This document shows positions 50,593-58,295 of a DNA stretch of 64,000 nucleotides, piece by piece (position 1 is the stretch's first letter; every line of letters begins with the position of its first letter). The DNA comes from Chloroflexi bacterium HGW-Chloroflexi-2 (GTDB lineage Bacteria > Chloroflexota > Anaerolineae > Anaerolineales > Anaerolineaceae). The notes below the pieces were generated by a model. That model was not told the origin of the DNA. It made no database searches and saw only the letters and a program-made list of their open reading frames with translations. Made by a program: the position numbers and the translations under genes. The DNA lies in assembly GCA_002840735.1 (NCBI GenBank), contig PHBY01000010.1:62001-126000 (forward strand). The letters run 5' to 3'.

Positions 50593-50808
50593 CTAAAAAG
50601 CTGAAACACGTGCTTCGTACCCAACTGCCTGAATTGCTTTTTCAAGATCTTTGCCTTGCACCAGATCAGCATTGTGTTCGACCTCAATCCGACCGGTGGA
50701 AAAGAATACTTTGGCAGTCTCCACACCTTCAATCTTCGTCAATGCCTTTTCAATTTTTGCAATACAGGAAGGGCAGGTCAATTCTTTACTTCGTAAAATA
50801 GTTTTCAT
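50593..50808 (-). CDS. HMA-domain metallochaperone
   Basis: A 71-residue heavy-metal-associated protein, CopZ-like in size. The metal site is in SKELTCPSCIAKIEKALTKI (C-x-x-C, here CPSC), followed by IEGVETAKVFFSTGRIEVEH and the closing AIQAVGYEA. It would bind a soft metal ion and pass it to the P1B ATPase encoded 13 bases downstream. AAAGGAG lies seven to eight bases before the ATG. A perfect dyad TGTTACAGTAACA lies 27 bases upstream of its start, a likely operator of this two-gene unit. Confidence 0.93.
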   Translation of the reverse strand: MKTILRSKELTCPSCIAKIEKALTKIEGVETAKVFFSTGRIEVEHNADLVQGKDLEKAIQAVGYEARVSAF

Positions 50809-50835
50809 TTCTAATCTCCTTTAATTGAATAATCA

Positions 50836-50848
50836 TGTTACAGTAACA
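50836..50848. promoter_or_regulatory. Dyad TGTTACAGTAACA upstream of the HMA/P1B unit
   Basis: Perfect six-base arms around one base, 27 bases before the HMA start codon. It probably serves as operator for the metal-efflux unit. The nearest regulator gene is the Crp/Fnr protein at 50997, but the dyad is not a standard CRP or FNR box. Confidence 0.5.
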
Positions 50849-50996
50849 ATATAAAGCGCATTGTTCGCTGCTTCCATGATATAGATCAGTTAACTGCAAC
50901 CAATTAACTCCAAATGCATGCCTGGGTACAACCAGATAAGAAGTGACTCTCAGGTAATCTATTCTTTTTTATATCCTGCGTCAGGTATCAATTGGT

Positions 50997-51752
50997 TTAT
51001 GGAGATTCAACATTTGCCAGTTGTTGGAAGGCATCCCAATCAACGATCGAAATCCATTTTCTGCCACTCTCAATAACCCCACTGCTCTGGAATTGGCTCA
51101 TTACGCGGCTGACAGTTTCGGGGGTGGTAGCCGTCATTTCCGCCAGATCCTCACGCGAAATAGGTGCATCGATTAAAACACCCTGGTTTGTTTGTTTTCC
51201 CACTTTTTCAACCAGGGTCAATAAAGTTACCACAATCCGTTTTTCAGCAGGTAAAGTGCTAATCTCAAAGACTCGTTTATTCGCGGCAATGAGCCGTTTT
51301 TCCATCACCTGCAAGGATTTAATCGCCAGTGATGGAAATTCTTTCAGGATTTCCCCAAAGGATTGACTGCTGATACTGAGGATGCAGGATGATGTCAATG
51401 ACTGGGCCGTGTCTGTATAGGTGGAAGAACCAAAAACGGTCAAATTACCAAATAAATCACCTTCCAAAAGAATATTCAGCAGGACATTGCGCCTTTCGAA
51501 ACCAGGTTGGAATAATTTTATCTTCCCTTCGGCAACAACAAACATACGTTCGGCTGGATCTCCGGAGTAATAGATGAATTCATCTTTTTTGAATCCCAGT
51601 GAATTGAAACGTTGATTGATCATCATCAATTCAGATGGGTTGAGATCGATAAAAAATGGCAATCTGCCCAAAATTTTTAAGCGTAGATCCATGGAACAAT
51701 GATGCACCTCTGTGCTAATTATATTTACAGGGGATTTTCGTCTGGTATTCAT
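50997..51752 (-). CDS. Crp/Fnr-family transcriptional regulator
   Basis: A 251-residue DNA-binding regulator. The cyclic-nucleotide-type sensor domain runs from about residue 30 to 150 (LGRLPFFIDLNPSELMMIN, EFIYYSGDPAERMFVVAEGK, LLEGDLFGNLTVFGSSTYTD), a long dimer helix follows, and the C-terminal winged helix carries ISREDLAEMTATTPETVSRV with the recognition helix. No cluster-binding Cys set like that of FNR is visible, so the signal is unknown. Start: ATG 51752 within a TTG-ACT-ATG; an internal ATG at 51692 (MDLRLKILGR) is a good alternative, since family similarity begins there. It is on the same strand as, and upstream of, the metal-efflux genes with a 188-base gap, so it could regulate them. 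Confidence 0.9.
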   Translation of the reverse strand: MNTRRKSPVNIISTEVHHCSMDLRLKILGRLPFFIDLNPSELMMINQRFNSLGFKKDEFIYYSGDPAERMFVVAEGKIKLFQPGFERRNVLLNILLEGDLFGNLTVFGSSTYTDTAQSLTSSCILSISSQSFGEILKEFPSLAIKSLQVMEKRLIAANKRVFEISTLPAEKRIVVTLLTLVEKVGKQTNQGVLIDAPISREDLAEMTATTPETVSRVMSQFQSSGVIESGRKWISIVDWDAFQQLANVESP

Positions 51753-51771
51753 AGTCAACTCTACAATTATT

Positions 51772-51882
51772 ATACTGGCAGAAGTGTCCTTTCAATAATT
51801 AGCGGTCCGGGTTTTTTTGGCGTGCGTCCGCACGCCAAAAAAACCCGCTTGCCCCGATTTATTGAGATGATACTGGCAGAAG
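51772..51882 (-). mobile_element. MITE-like hairpin element, copy B, with 13-bp flanking direct repeats
   Basis: A 19-bp perfect stem (51808-51826 with 51829-51847; CGGGTTTTTTTGGCGTGCG and its complement) with a two-base loop. Read on the minus strand it has the same order as copy A at 47944: ATCATCTCAATAAAT, AAGCGGGT, hairpin, AATTATTGAA. The 13-base sequence ATACTGGCAGAAG stands on both sides (51772-51784 and 51870-51882), as a target duplication would. The remaining gap up to 52172 is AT-rich with no credible gene. Confidence 0.55.
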
Positions 51883-52172
51883 ATGATAAAACTTTGTGAC
51901 TCTACCATTTTTTCGTGCCAGACCGTCCACATCTCCCAATTACTTAAAAATTTTTCAGAAACTACAATTAATTTCTAAATCCGACAGTTTTAGTCAATAT
52001 TTGTTACCATTTTATTTGTTTATTGTTACTATTTCGTTTGTATTTTGTAAGTTTATTGTTTATTTTTTGTTTGTTGAGATAAAATCATCATTATTTACGA
52101 TTCCTCTTTTAATGAAATAAACAAGCGTCCATTATATTAAGAGGACATAAAAGCAACAATCTTGATAAGGCA

Positions 52173-54998
52173 GTGTTTGTAAGAAATATTAATATGAGAA
52201 ACAATATATTTAGTAAAATACCAAAATTTGTTTTCCCGTTGGGTACTACTGTTCTGTATGCACTCCTATTTCTTACATTGCACGCAAAACTTGGAAACGG
52301 AATTTCCGCACTTTCCATTTTTCCTGTTGCGCTGACTGGCTGGTATTATGGCGTCAAATGGGGAATTTTTGCAAGCATAACCTTGCTTTTTCTAAATTAC
52401 CATTTATTTTATTATTTGAGTGGAATTCATGGTGCCGAGATGGCTTTAAAAACCGGAATCACGGGGTTTGTCTCGGTTATTTTTGTAGGAATTGGGGCTG
52501 GAGTTTTGCACAGACTCAACCAAAAAATAAAACAAGAATTGACACAACGTGAAATCTATCAATTAGCACTCAGTAAGAGTGAACAACGCCTCCGATCACG
52601 GTTTAATAATATGTTAGATGGTATGACGATCAATGAAATCGTTTATGAAAATGGAAAACCGGTTGATTGGATCATCACTGATGTAAATCCTGCTTATGAG
52701 AACTTGATGAAATTGTCTCGAAATGAAGTAGTAGGAAAAAGGGCAACAGATGTTTACGGCTCTTACTCCACCATTGAACCAATGTTAATAGATTACGACC
52801 GTTTGCTTAATACTGGAAAACCGATCACCAAACGACGACATTATTTGTTGAAGAACCGAAATATTATCTTTTCTGCATTTGCTCTGGATGGAAACCAAAT
52901 CGCTGTGATTTTCAATGATATTACCGAACAGGAACTGGCATTACAGGCGGAAAAGAAACAACAAGAAATCGTTGAAACCATGGGAAAAATCACCTACGCA
53001 TTGAATGAAACCATGAAATTGGATGAAGTGCTGGACATCATCCTTGAGAATTTGAGTGAATTTGTTTCATTTGACGCTGCTGATATTACACTTATTCATA
53101 GTGATCGACTCAAAATGGCGAGGCACATTGGTTATTCAAAGCTTGGATTAAGTGAATTTGCTGAGAATTTTGATATTCGCCTGGATGAAATGTCAACCAG
53201 CCAATGGATGTTGAAAAATCAAGCTCCATTAATTATCGAAGATACCTCTGCTTCTCAAATCTGGACCGTGTTTCCAGAAGTGGAATGGATTAAATCATAT
53301 CTGGGGTTTCCTATCATTGCTCGAGGGAAACTGGTTGGATTTTTAAATTTTCTCAGTTCGAAAAAAGACTTTTTTAAGGATTATCCTTTTGAACAACTAC
53401 TTCTTTTCACAGAACAGGCGGCCATTGCCATCGAAAATTCTCGCACCTTTGAAGAAACCCAGAAACGCTTACAACGTTTGGCGGTTATCAACCAGGTAGC
53501 TTTCAAAATGACCCAACCCGCTGACCTGGATGTGATACAACAATTGTCCGTCGATAGCATGGCCGAAGCTTTAGGGGTTGACCAGGTGGGTCTGGCTTTG
53601 ATGAATCCAGACCGTAAAAGCATGACCATTGTTGCAGATCACCCAGGCGCTGGAAATTCATCCACGATAGGTATGCTTATCCCTTTAGAAGACAACCCTT
53701 CCATGAATTATATTTTAAAAAATAAGAGCTCGTTCTATTCCGAAAATGTCCAGGATGATCCGATGCTTCATGCAGTCAAACATTTAATGGTCAGACAAAA
53801 TATTCATTCCATCTTGATTGTCCCATTAATTGTGGGTGGTGAAATAATTGGCACGATTGGCTGTGATATTACATCGGAAAATCGCAAACTGATCTCAGAA
53901 GAAATCAACCTGGCAGAGATTCTGACAAATCTTGTGGCTGGTAGGATCGAACAAGCACGATTATTAGAAGTGGAAAAGAAAAGAGCTATGGAATTGGCGA
54001 TGCTGCACGAGACTTCCCTGTCAATTACGCAACCATACGATTTATCAATTCTCCATCGCCAAATTATTGAGAAAGCTGTCTGGCTATTGGATTCTTCTGC
54101 CGGAATGTTGTACTTGAGAACTAAAGACCACGATGTTTTTGAGTGTAAGGTCAGTTATAACAACCTATATGATCCGGTAGGCACTCAACTGCACGTGGGA
54201 AAAGGAGCGGCCGGTCTCGTTGCAGAGACAAATCAACCTCTTATCATTCCCAACTATGGCTCCTGGGATCAAAAACCAGCCACATTTGATCAAGTAACAG
54301 ATGATTTTCCACTCTTATCTGTTCCTGTCCACTGGCAGGATGAAGTAAAAGGGGTTATTCAAATTGCCCGCGAACCAGGAAAACCTTCCTTTGAAAATAG
54401 TGATGTTGAGTTGCTTTCTTTATTCTCCAGTCAGGTGGCAATTACTTTAGAAAATTCACGCCTTTACCAGGAGGTTCAGGAGCTGGCAGTTTTGGATCCT
54501 TTGACTCAGGTTTATAACCGGCGTGGGTTTGTTGATATCGCCACACGAGAGTTTGAACGCGCCCAAAGATTTGCGCACAATCTGGCAATACTCTTCCTTG
54601 ATATAGACCACTTTAAAGACGTAAATGATACCCATGGGCATGCTGTGGGAGATCAAATTTTAAGTGAACTGGCAGAGCGTTGCAGAAATACATTAAGGAA
54701 CGTGGATGTGATCAGCAGGCATGGGGGAGAAGAATTTTTGGTCTTATTGCTGGAAAGCAATTTGAAAACTGCTCAACAAATTGCCAGACGAGTCCAGTCG
54801 GTGATAAAAGACTACCCATTCCAGACGGACGCTGGCCCGATTTCAATCACCGTATCGATTGGAATTGCCGAATTCAACGAACAGGTTAATGGTCTGAGCA
54901 CATTGATTCACAATTCAGATATGGCGTTATATAAAGCCAAATCAAGTGGTCGTAATCGGGTGGTAGTTTTCCAACCAGAAGATGAATGCTCAAACTAA
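52173..54998 (+). CDS. Membrane PAS-GAF(x3)-GGDEF diguanylate cyclase
   Basis: A 941-residue signal protein. Three to four membrane helices (about residues 15-115, DUF4118-like), a PAS domain (about 135-250; GMTINEIVYENGKPVDWIIT), three GAF domains (about 270-420, 435-595 and 615-765) and a C-terminal GGDEF domain. The active loop is ISRHGGEEFLVLLLES, so it should make c-di-GMP; the domain opens with VLDPLTQVYNRRGFVDIATR. An I-site RNVD five residues before the loop allows product inhibition. Multiple GAFs suggest small-ligand sensing. The start is uncertain: GTG 52173 has AAGG very close, while ATG 52194 (MRNNIFSK) has weak support. The contrast with the degenerate GGDEF protein at 1529 is notable. 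Confidence 0.9.
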   Translation: MFVRNINMRNNIFSKIPKFVFPLGTTVLYALLFLTLHAKLGNGISALSIFPVALTGWYYGVKWGIFASITLLFLNYHLFYYLSGIHGAEMALKTGITGFVSVIFVGIGAGVLHRLNQKIKQELTQREIYQLALSKSEQRLRSRFNNMLDGMTINEIVYENGKPVDWIITDVNPAYENLMKLSRNEVVGKRATDVYGSYSTIEPMLIDYDRLLNTGKPITKRRHYLLKNRNIIFSAFALDGNQIAVIFNDITEQELALQAEKKQQEIVETMGKITYALNETMKLDEVLDIILENLSEFVSFDAADITLIHSDRLKMARHIGYSKLGLSEFAENFDIRLDEMSTSQWMLKNQAPLIIEDTSASQIWTVFPEVEWIKSYLGFPIIARGKLVGFLNFLSSKKDFFKDYPFEQLLLFTEQAAIAIENSRTFEETQKRLQRLAVINQVAFKMTQPADLDVIQQLSVDSMAEALGVDQVGLALMNPDRKSMTIVADHPGAGNSSTIGMLIPLEDNPSMNYILKNKSSFYSENVQDDPMLHAVKHLMVRQNIHSILIVPLIVGGEIIGTIGCDITSENRKLISEEINLAEILTNLVAGRIEQARLLEVEKKRAMELAMLHETSLSITQPYDLSILHRQIIEKAVWLLDSSAGMLYLRTKDHDVFECKVSYNNLYDPVGTQLHVGKGAAGLVAETNQPLIIPNYGSWDQKPATFDQVTDDFPLLSVPVHWQDEVKGVIQIAREPGKPSFENSDVELLSLFSSQVAITLENSRLYQEVQELAVLDPLTQVYNRRGFVDIATREFERAQRFAHNLAILFLDIDHFKDVNDTHGHAVGDQILSELAERCRNTLRNVDVISRHGGEEFLVLLLESNLKTAQQIARRVQSVIKDYPFQTDAGPISITVSIGIAEFNEQVNGLSTLIHNSDMALYKAKSSGRNRVVVFQPEDECSN

Positions 54999-55050
54999 TT
55001 GAACGAATAAAATAATTGGCGGGATTTGACTAACACCCCCATCTCGCAAC

Positions 55051-55074
55051 AAAAAAGACCTTCTTGTGAAGGTC
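55051..55074 (-). terminator. Terminator of tRNA-Asp (may also stop the GGDEF gene)
   Basis: GACCTTC (55057-55063), loop TTGT, GAAGGTC (55068-55074), with six A's on the left giving a T-run on the minus strand, ten bases beyond the tRNA 3' end; TCTTTA on the right may serve the plus strand. Confidence 0.8.
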
Positions 55075-55083
55075 TCTTTACTC

Positions 55084-55159
55084 TGGCGGGAGCGACGGGG
55101 TTCGAACCCGCGGTCTCGGCCTTGACAGGGCCGCATGTTAGCCACTACACCACGCCCCC
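55084..55159 (-). tRNA. tRNA-Asp (anticodon GTC)
   Basis: A 76-base gene including encoded CCA. Acceptor GGGGGCG with CGCTCCC, anticodon arm CGGCC-CTGTCAA-GGCCG (anticodon GTC), and T-loop TTCGAAC. It stands between the GGDEF sensor gene and the broken GNAT gene. Confidence 0.97.
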
Positions 55160-55277
55160 GAGTAAAAAAGATTTTACCATAAACTCACAAAAATGGAAGG
55201 TATAATTTTCTAAAATCTATACACTTTATCAATGACTAAGCTTTTTTAGCCTTCATTATAACGGCAGTATCTATGGT

Positions 55278-55784
55278 ATGCAGAGAGATCTTAACAATAA
55301 TCTACCCTCCATCCATGCTCCGCCAGGGTTCTTGTTAAAATCCTGGCAGTTAGAATCCCGGCAAGAACGGGAGCAATATGTGCAGGCCCGTAATTTGTGT
55401 TTCCCAAATGCACCAATTTCACTGGAAGAATGGGTTTATTTCATGAGTTCACCATCCTGGTCGACCGCAACCAATTTTGCAGTTTTTGATATGGATTAAT
55501 TAGCGGGTTGCCTGACAGCCTTTTGGGACGCAGAACAGAACCGTAATCTAAGTGAAAAGATAGGTTATACGGAGTAAATCTTCGTTTGCCCGCAATGGCG
55601 TCACAAAGGATTGGCCAGCGCTATGATCTCGAAAGCATTGGACTTCTTAAAACAAAATGGCATGCGCTACGCTCAGTTGCAGGTTCGCACCGATAATCGT
55701 GACGCCCTTAATCTGTACGAAAAATTAGGTTTCATCATTGTTCAGGAAAGTGGTATCTACACCCGGACGATTTCAGGAACCTGA
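55278..55784 (+). pseudogene. GNAT acetyltransferase gene with two nonsense codons
   Basis: One frame of 169 codons reads like a complete GNAT protein but contains TAA at 55497-55499 and at 55575-55577. Before the first stop: PPGFLLKSWQLESRQEREQY. Between the stops: LAGCLTAFWDAEQNRNLSEK. After the second: IFVCPQWRHKGLASAMISKA, which is the acetyl-CoA loop motif (R-x-x-G-x-A), then LYEKLGFIIVQESGIYTR. Because the frame is otherwise preserved, the two ochre codons look like recent point mutations. Both are TAA, so recoding is unlikely. The substrate of the ancestral enzyme is unknown. Confidence 0.85.
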
Positions 55785-55791
55785 ATCTAAA

Positions 55792-56667
55792 TTATTTCTG
55801 ACGATACCCATGGATCAGGACGATAATCACACCGGATAAAATTAATACTGCTGTCAGGTAGAATTGTGGACTTGGGATCTCTGTGAAAATCAGATACCCC
55901 AGCAATGCTGAAAACACAATCTGCCCCAGATTAGCGACACTGACGACCTGCCCACGGAAGTTTTTCATTGAGTAATTCAGCAAGGTATGACCACCAAACG
56001 TCGGGATGATCGCCAGACCCAGAAAAAGCAGGATATTGGTCAAGCTATAGGTTTTGATCGGATTTACAAAGAATAAAGCACACATCAGGCTGAATAATCC
56101 AGCTGTTAAATAGAGCGGCCACATGTAAAGCCAGAGTGGTAAGCGACCACTGTTTTTCCGTCCCAATGCCAGGTAGGCGGCTAGAAAAAGCATCGAAATG
56201 AAACAAAGCAAATGCCCACGCAGGTCAGGCGAGCTCCAATCAAATCGTCCCAGACCCAGGATCATCAACCCGGTGAGTGCCAGAAAAGTGCCAAACATTT
56301 CAATGCGGTTTACGCGTTCACGGAAGAAGATCCACAGAAAGAAAGGCATCACAGCCGGTGTGGTATTGACAATTAAACTGGCATTCGCGACCGGGGTAAG
56401 GGCTATCCCCATATTCCAGGTGATGAAATGTAACCCCAATAATAAACCAGGCAAAAGAGAAAGTTTGACCTGTTTGATACCATATGGCTGGCTGTAATTT
56501 CGTTTTTCTTTTAAAAAGAGTGGCAGTATGAAAATGGTGGCTATCAGCAGACGATAAGCAGCCAGTAGATAGGGGTTCTCGTCGCTGGCTTTGATCATTA
56601 TCACAGCGGTGGAACCACACAGAACTCCTATGGCAAGTAATAAAATTTGAATCCAGCGTCTATGCAT
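55792..56667 (-). CDS. EamA-family (DMT) transporter
   Basis: A 291-residue drug/metabolite-type permease with ten membrane helices in two EamA repeats. Repeat one has SDENPYLLAAYRLLIATIFI and ALTPVANASLIVNTTPAVMP; repeat two has LAIIPTFGGHTLLNYSMKNF and SVANLGQIVFSALLGYLIFT. Such proteins export amino acids or metabolites or take up nucleotide sugars; the substrate is unknown. The start codon is at 56667 and the downstream end is eight bases from the dead GNAT gene that runs toward it. No strong Shine-Dalgarno is seen near the ATG, so the start may be one of the following Met codons. Confidence 0.88.
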   Translation of the reverse strand: MHRRWIQILLLAIGVLCGSTAVIMIKASDENPYLLAAYRLLIATIFILPLFLKEKRNYSQPYGIKQVKLSLLPGLLLGLHFITWNMGIALTPVANASLIVNTTPAVMPFFLWIFFRERVNRIEMFGTFLALTGLMILGLGRFDWSSPDLRGHLLCFISMLFLAAYLALGRKNSGRLPLWLYMWPLYLTAGLFSLMCALFFVNPIKTYSLTNILLFLGLAIIPTFGGHTLLNYSMKNFRGQVVSVANLGQIVFSALLGYLIFTEIPSPQFYLTAVLILSGVIIVLIHGYRQK

Positions 56668-56699
56668 ACAGGGATTATAACGTTGATGGTATTAAATGA

Positions 56700-56729
56700 G
56701 AACTTCACACGGAATTCCGTGTGAAGTTC
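56700..56729. repeat. 30-bp perfect palindrome between two minus-strand genes
   Basis: GAACTTCACACGGAA followed by its exact complement. TTTT follows on the plus strand only, so it is a poor terminator for the minus-strand DUF2202 gene; it may be an interspersed palindrome. Confidence 0.7.
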
Positions 56730-56761
56730 TTTTGGAGATTCATAGAGGAGAGTGTTATTGA

Positions 56762-57463
56762 TTATCTGCGTCCACCCCGTCGCCCCATGGTTGTGGTGCT
56801 CTGAAACCTTCCATTTCCATTGGCATTCGACTGATCAACAATTTCATCAAATGCATTCTGGGGCATGTATTGTGGTTCATAAGTTTCACCCGTTTGACGA
56901 TTGAAGGTATTGACAAAAGCTTTCAAGTGGCTGTACGAGCCTCGCAAAAGACTTTCAAAAACGCGGGTAACATCCGGATTTGTTGTTTCTTTTAGACCTT
57001 CCTGCAAGTCGAGGATGTCGATTTCTTCAATTGCCCCACCCACTAGTAATGCGTCAGAGATGGATTGACTACCTTTGATTACCAGGTCATCATACAAGGA
57101 TTGCAGATCCTGATTGGTAAATTCACCAACTTCACCAAGTATGGGATCTTCCAACCCATATCGGTCAATCAACGTTTTGACAGCGTCCATATGCCGTTGT
57201 TCGCTTCTGGCTATATTATTGAAGAGAATCAGATCCCATTTTTCATAAAGGGTCAGATAAACATCACGGGCTAATTTTTCTTCCTCGCGCATGAATAATA
57301 AGGCATCGATTTCATCTTGCGTGAGTTCAGTGCTGGTTGTTTCTTGTCCCTCAAAAGTGATACCTGTTTGTTCATCGAAGGCATACACAGATTCCAATGG
57401 TTTGAAGCCCAAAATCCCAAGCATGGCTATTAATATCGTTATAGATAAGATTGTCTTTTTCAT
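56762..57463 (-). CDS. Exported DUF2202 ferritin-like protein
   Basis: A 233-residue exported protein. A signal peptide covers about residues 1-28 (MKKTILSITILIAMLGILGF). The DUF2202 core (about 48-190) is ferritin-like with four helices: IDALLFMREEEKLARDVYLT, RSEQRHMDAVKTLIDRYGLE (E-x-x-H), EIDILDLQEGLKETTNPDVT and LLRGSYSHLKAFVNTF. The E/H pattern could bind a di-metal centre. The tail is Gly/Arg rich (GRRGGRR). Its biological role is unknown; members occur with metal or oxidative-stress functions. AAAGGATG is close upstream of the ATG. Confidence 0.9.
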   Translation of the reverse strand: MKKTILSITILIAMLGILGFKPLESVYAFDEQTGITFEGQETTSTELTQDEIDALLFMREEEKLARDVYLTLYEKWDLILFNNIARSEQRHMDAVKTLIDRYGLEDPILGEVGEFTNQDLQSLYDDLVIKGSQSISDALLVGGAIEEIDILDLQEGLKETTNPDVTRVFESLLRGSYSHLKAFVNTFNRQTGETYEPQYMPQNAFDEIVDQSNANGNGRFQSTTTMGRRGGRR

Positions 57464-57623
57464 TTTTCATCCTTTTATTTTTTTGTTTGAAATTACTTTC
57501 ATGTCACTATCATACCTGGACCCTGTCAATTTTTTATTCAGAATGTATTAAGAAATCATTTGGATTCTTCGAATAGCAACTCATTATCAGAAACTTCGTG
57601 AATGAATTCACAAAAAATAAATT

Positions 57624-57653
57624 TCACTTGCAATTAATCTTTTTCGCTATAAT
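57624..57653 (+). promoter_or_regulatory. Probable promoter of the third CBS gene
   Basis: TATAAT at 57648-57653 with TTCACT (57624-57629) 18 bases upstream, or TTGCAA (57628-57633) at only 14. It leaves a leader of about 105 bases before ATG 57766. The rest of the 302-base divergent gap 57464-57765 shows nothing recognisable. Confidence 0.5.
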
Positions 57654-57765
57654 AAAACCATGCAATGATTACACTCATGATCATTAACTTTTTAATAATC
57701 TTAAGCATCCCCGTTCACATCATCATCTATATATCTCATCAATACCAGGAAAATAAGGAGATTGT

Positions 57766-58209
57766 ATGAACACAGTTAAGGATATTCTGGCAGAAAAAGG
57801 CAAACAAGTCTGGTCGGTTGAACCAAATTCGTCTTTGATCTCAGCATTGAAAAAGATGCGTTCTCACAATGTGGGCGCTTTATTGGTCGTAGAAGATGGG
57901 GAGGTCCAAGGGATTATATCAGAACGTGACTTTGCATATCGCATCGCCGAAAAAAGTGCTTGCCCGCTGCAAGAAGCAGTGTCCACCTGGATGACGGCTG
58001 AAGTAATTGTGGTTAATTCCAGCACAACGATCAATGAATGTATGCAATTAATGTCACGAGAACACATCCGCCATTTGCCAGTCGTGGATGATGGCAGATT
58101 GGTGGGATTGATTTCCATTGGAGATGTAGTTCGGGCTGTGATCAGTGGACAGCAATCCACCATTTTGGGATTGGAAAATTATATTCTCAGCCAGAGATTG
58201 ACCAACTAA
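57766..58209 (+). CDS. CBS-domain pair protein
   Basis: A 147-residue soluble protein of two CBS domains: MRSHNVGALLVVEDGEVQGI-ISERDF (about residues 29-54) and HIRHLPVVDDGRLVGLISIG (about 100-119). It is closest to the CBS pair at 4661-5071 (shared SERDF, RHLPV, LISxGDVxRA). As a stand-alone CBS pair it probably acts as a nucleotide-sensing regulatory protein; the partner is unknown. AAGGAG is six bases before the ATG. A strong hairpin separates it from the convergent xylulokinase gene. Confidence 0.93.
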   Translation: MNTVKDILAEKGKQVWSVEPNSSLISALKKMRSHNVGALLVVEDGEVQGIISERDFAYRIAEKSACPLQEAVSTWMTAEVIVVNSSTTINECMQLMSREHIRHLPVVDDGRLVGLISIGDVVRAVISGQQSTILGLENYILSQRLTN

Positions 58210-58235
58210 CCCCAATCCAAAAATTTGAATTAAAC

Positions 58236-58285
58236 AACAAGAGCAACGGACTGACATTCTCGCGATGACCGTTGCTCTTGTTTGC
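58236..58285. terminator. Bidirectional terminator between CBS gene and xylB
   Basis: AACAAGAGCAACGG (58236-58249) pairs perfectly with CCGTTGCTCTTGTT (58269-58282), loop of 19 bases, in the 86-base gap between two convergent genes. Confidence 0.7.
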
Positions 58286-58295
58286 TCATATTCCG

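Noticed and set aside
50580-50732. N-terminal extension of the P1B ATPase
   Set aside because: It overlaps the HMA gene in another frame; a Shine-Dalgarno supports ATG 50579.
51699-52120. Plus-strand ORFs in the AT-rich gap
   Set aside because: They cross the hairpin element or consist of low-complexity Phe/Tyr-rich translation of AT-rich DNA.
55497-55577. Recoding of stops in the GNAT pseudogene
   Set aside because: Both codons are TAA, which is not used for selenocysteine or pyrrolysine.
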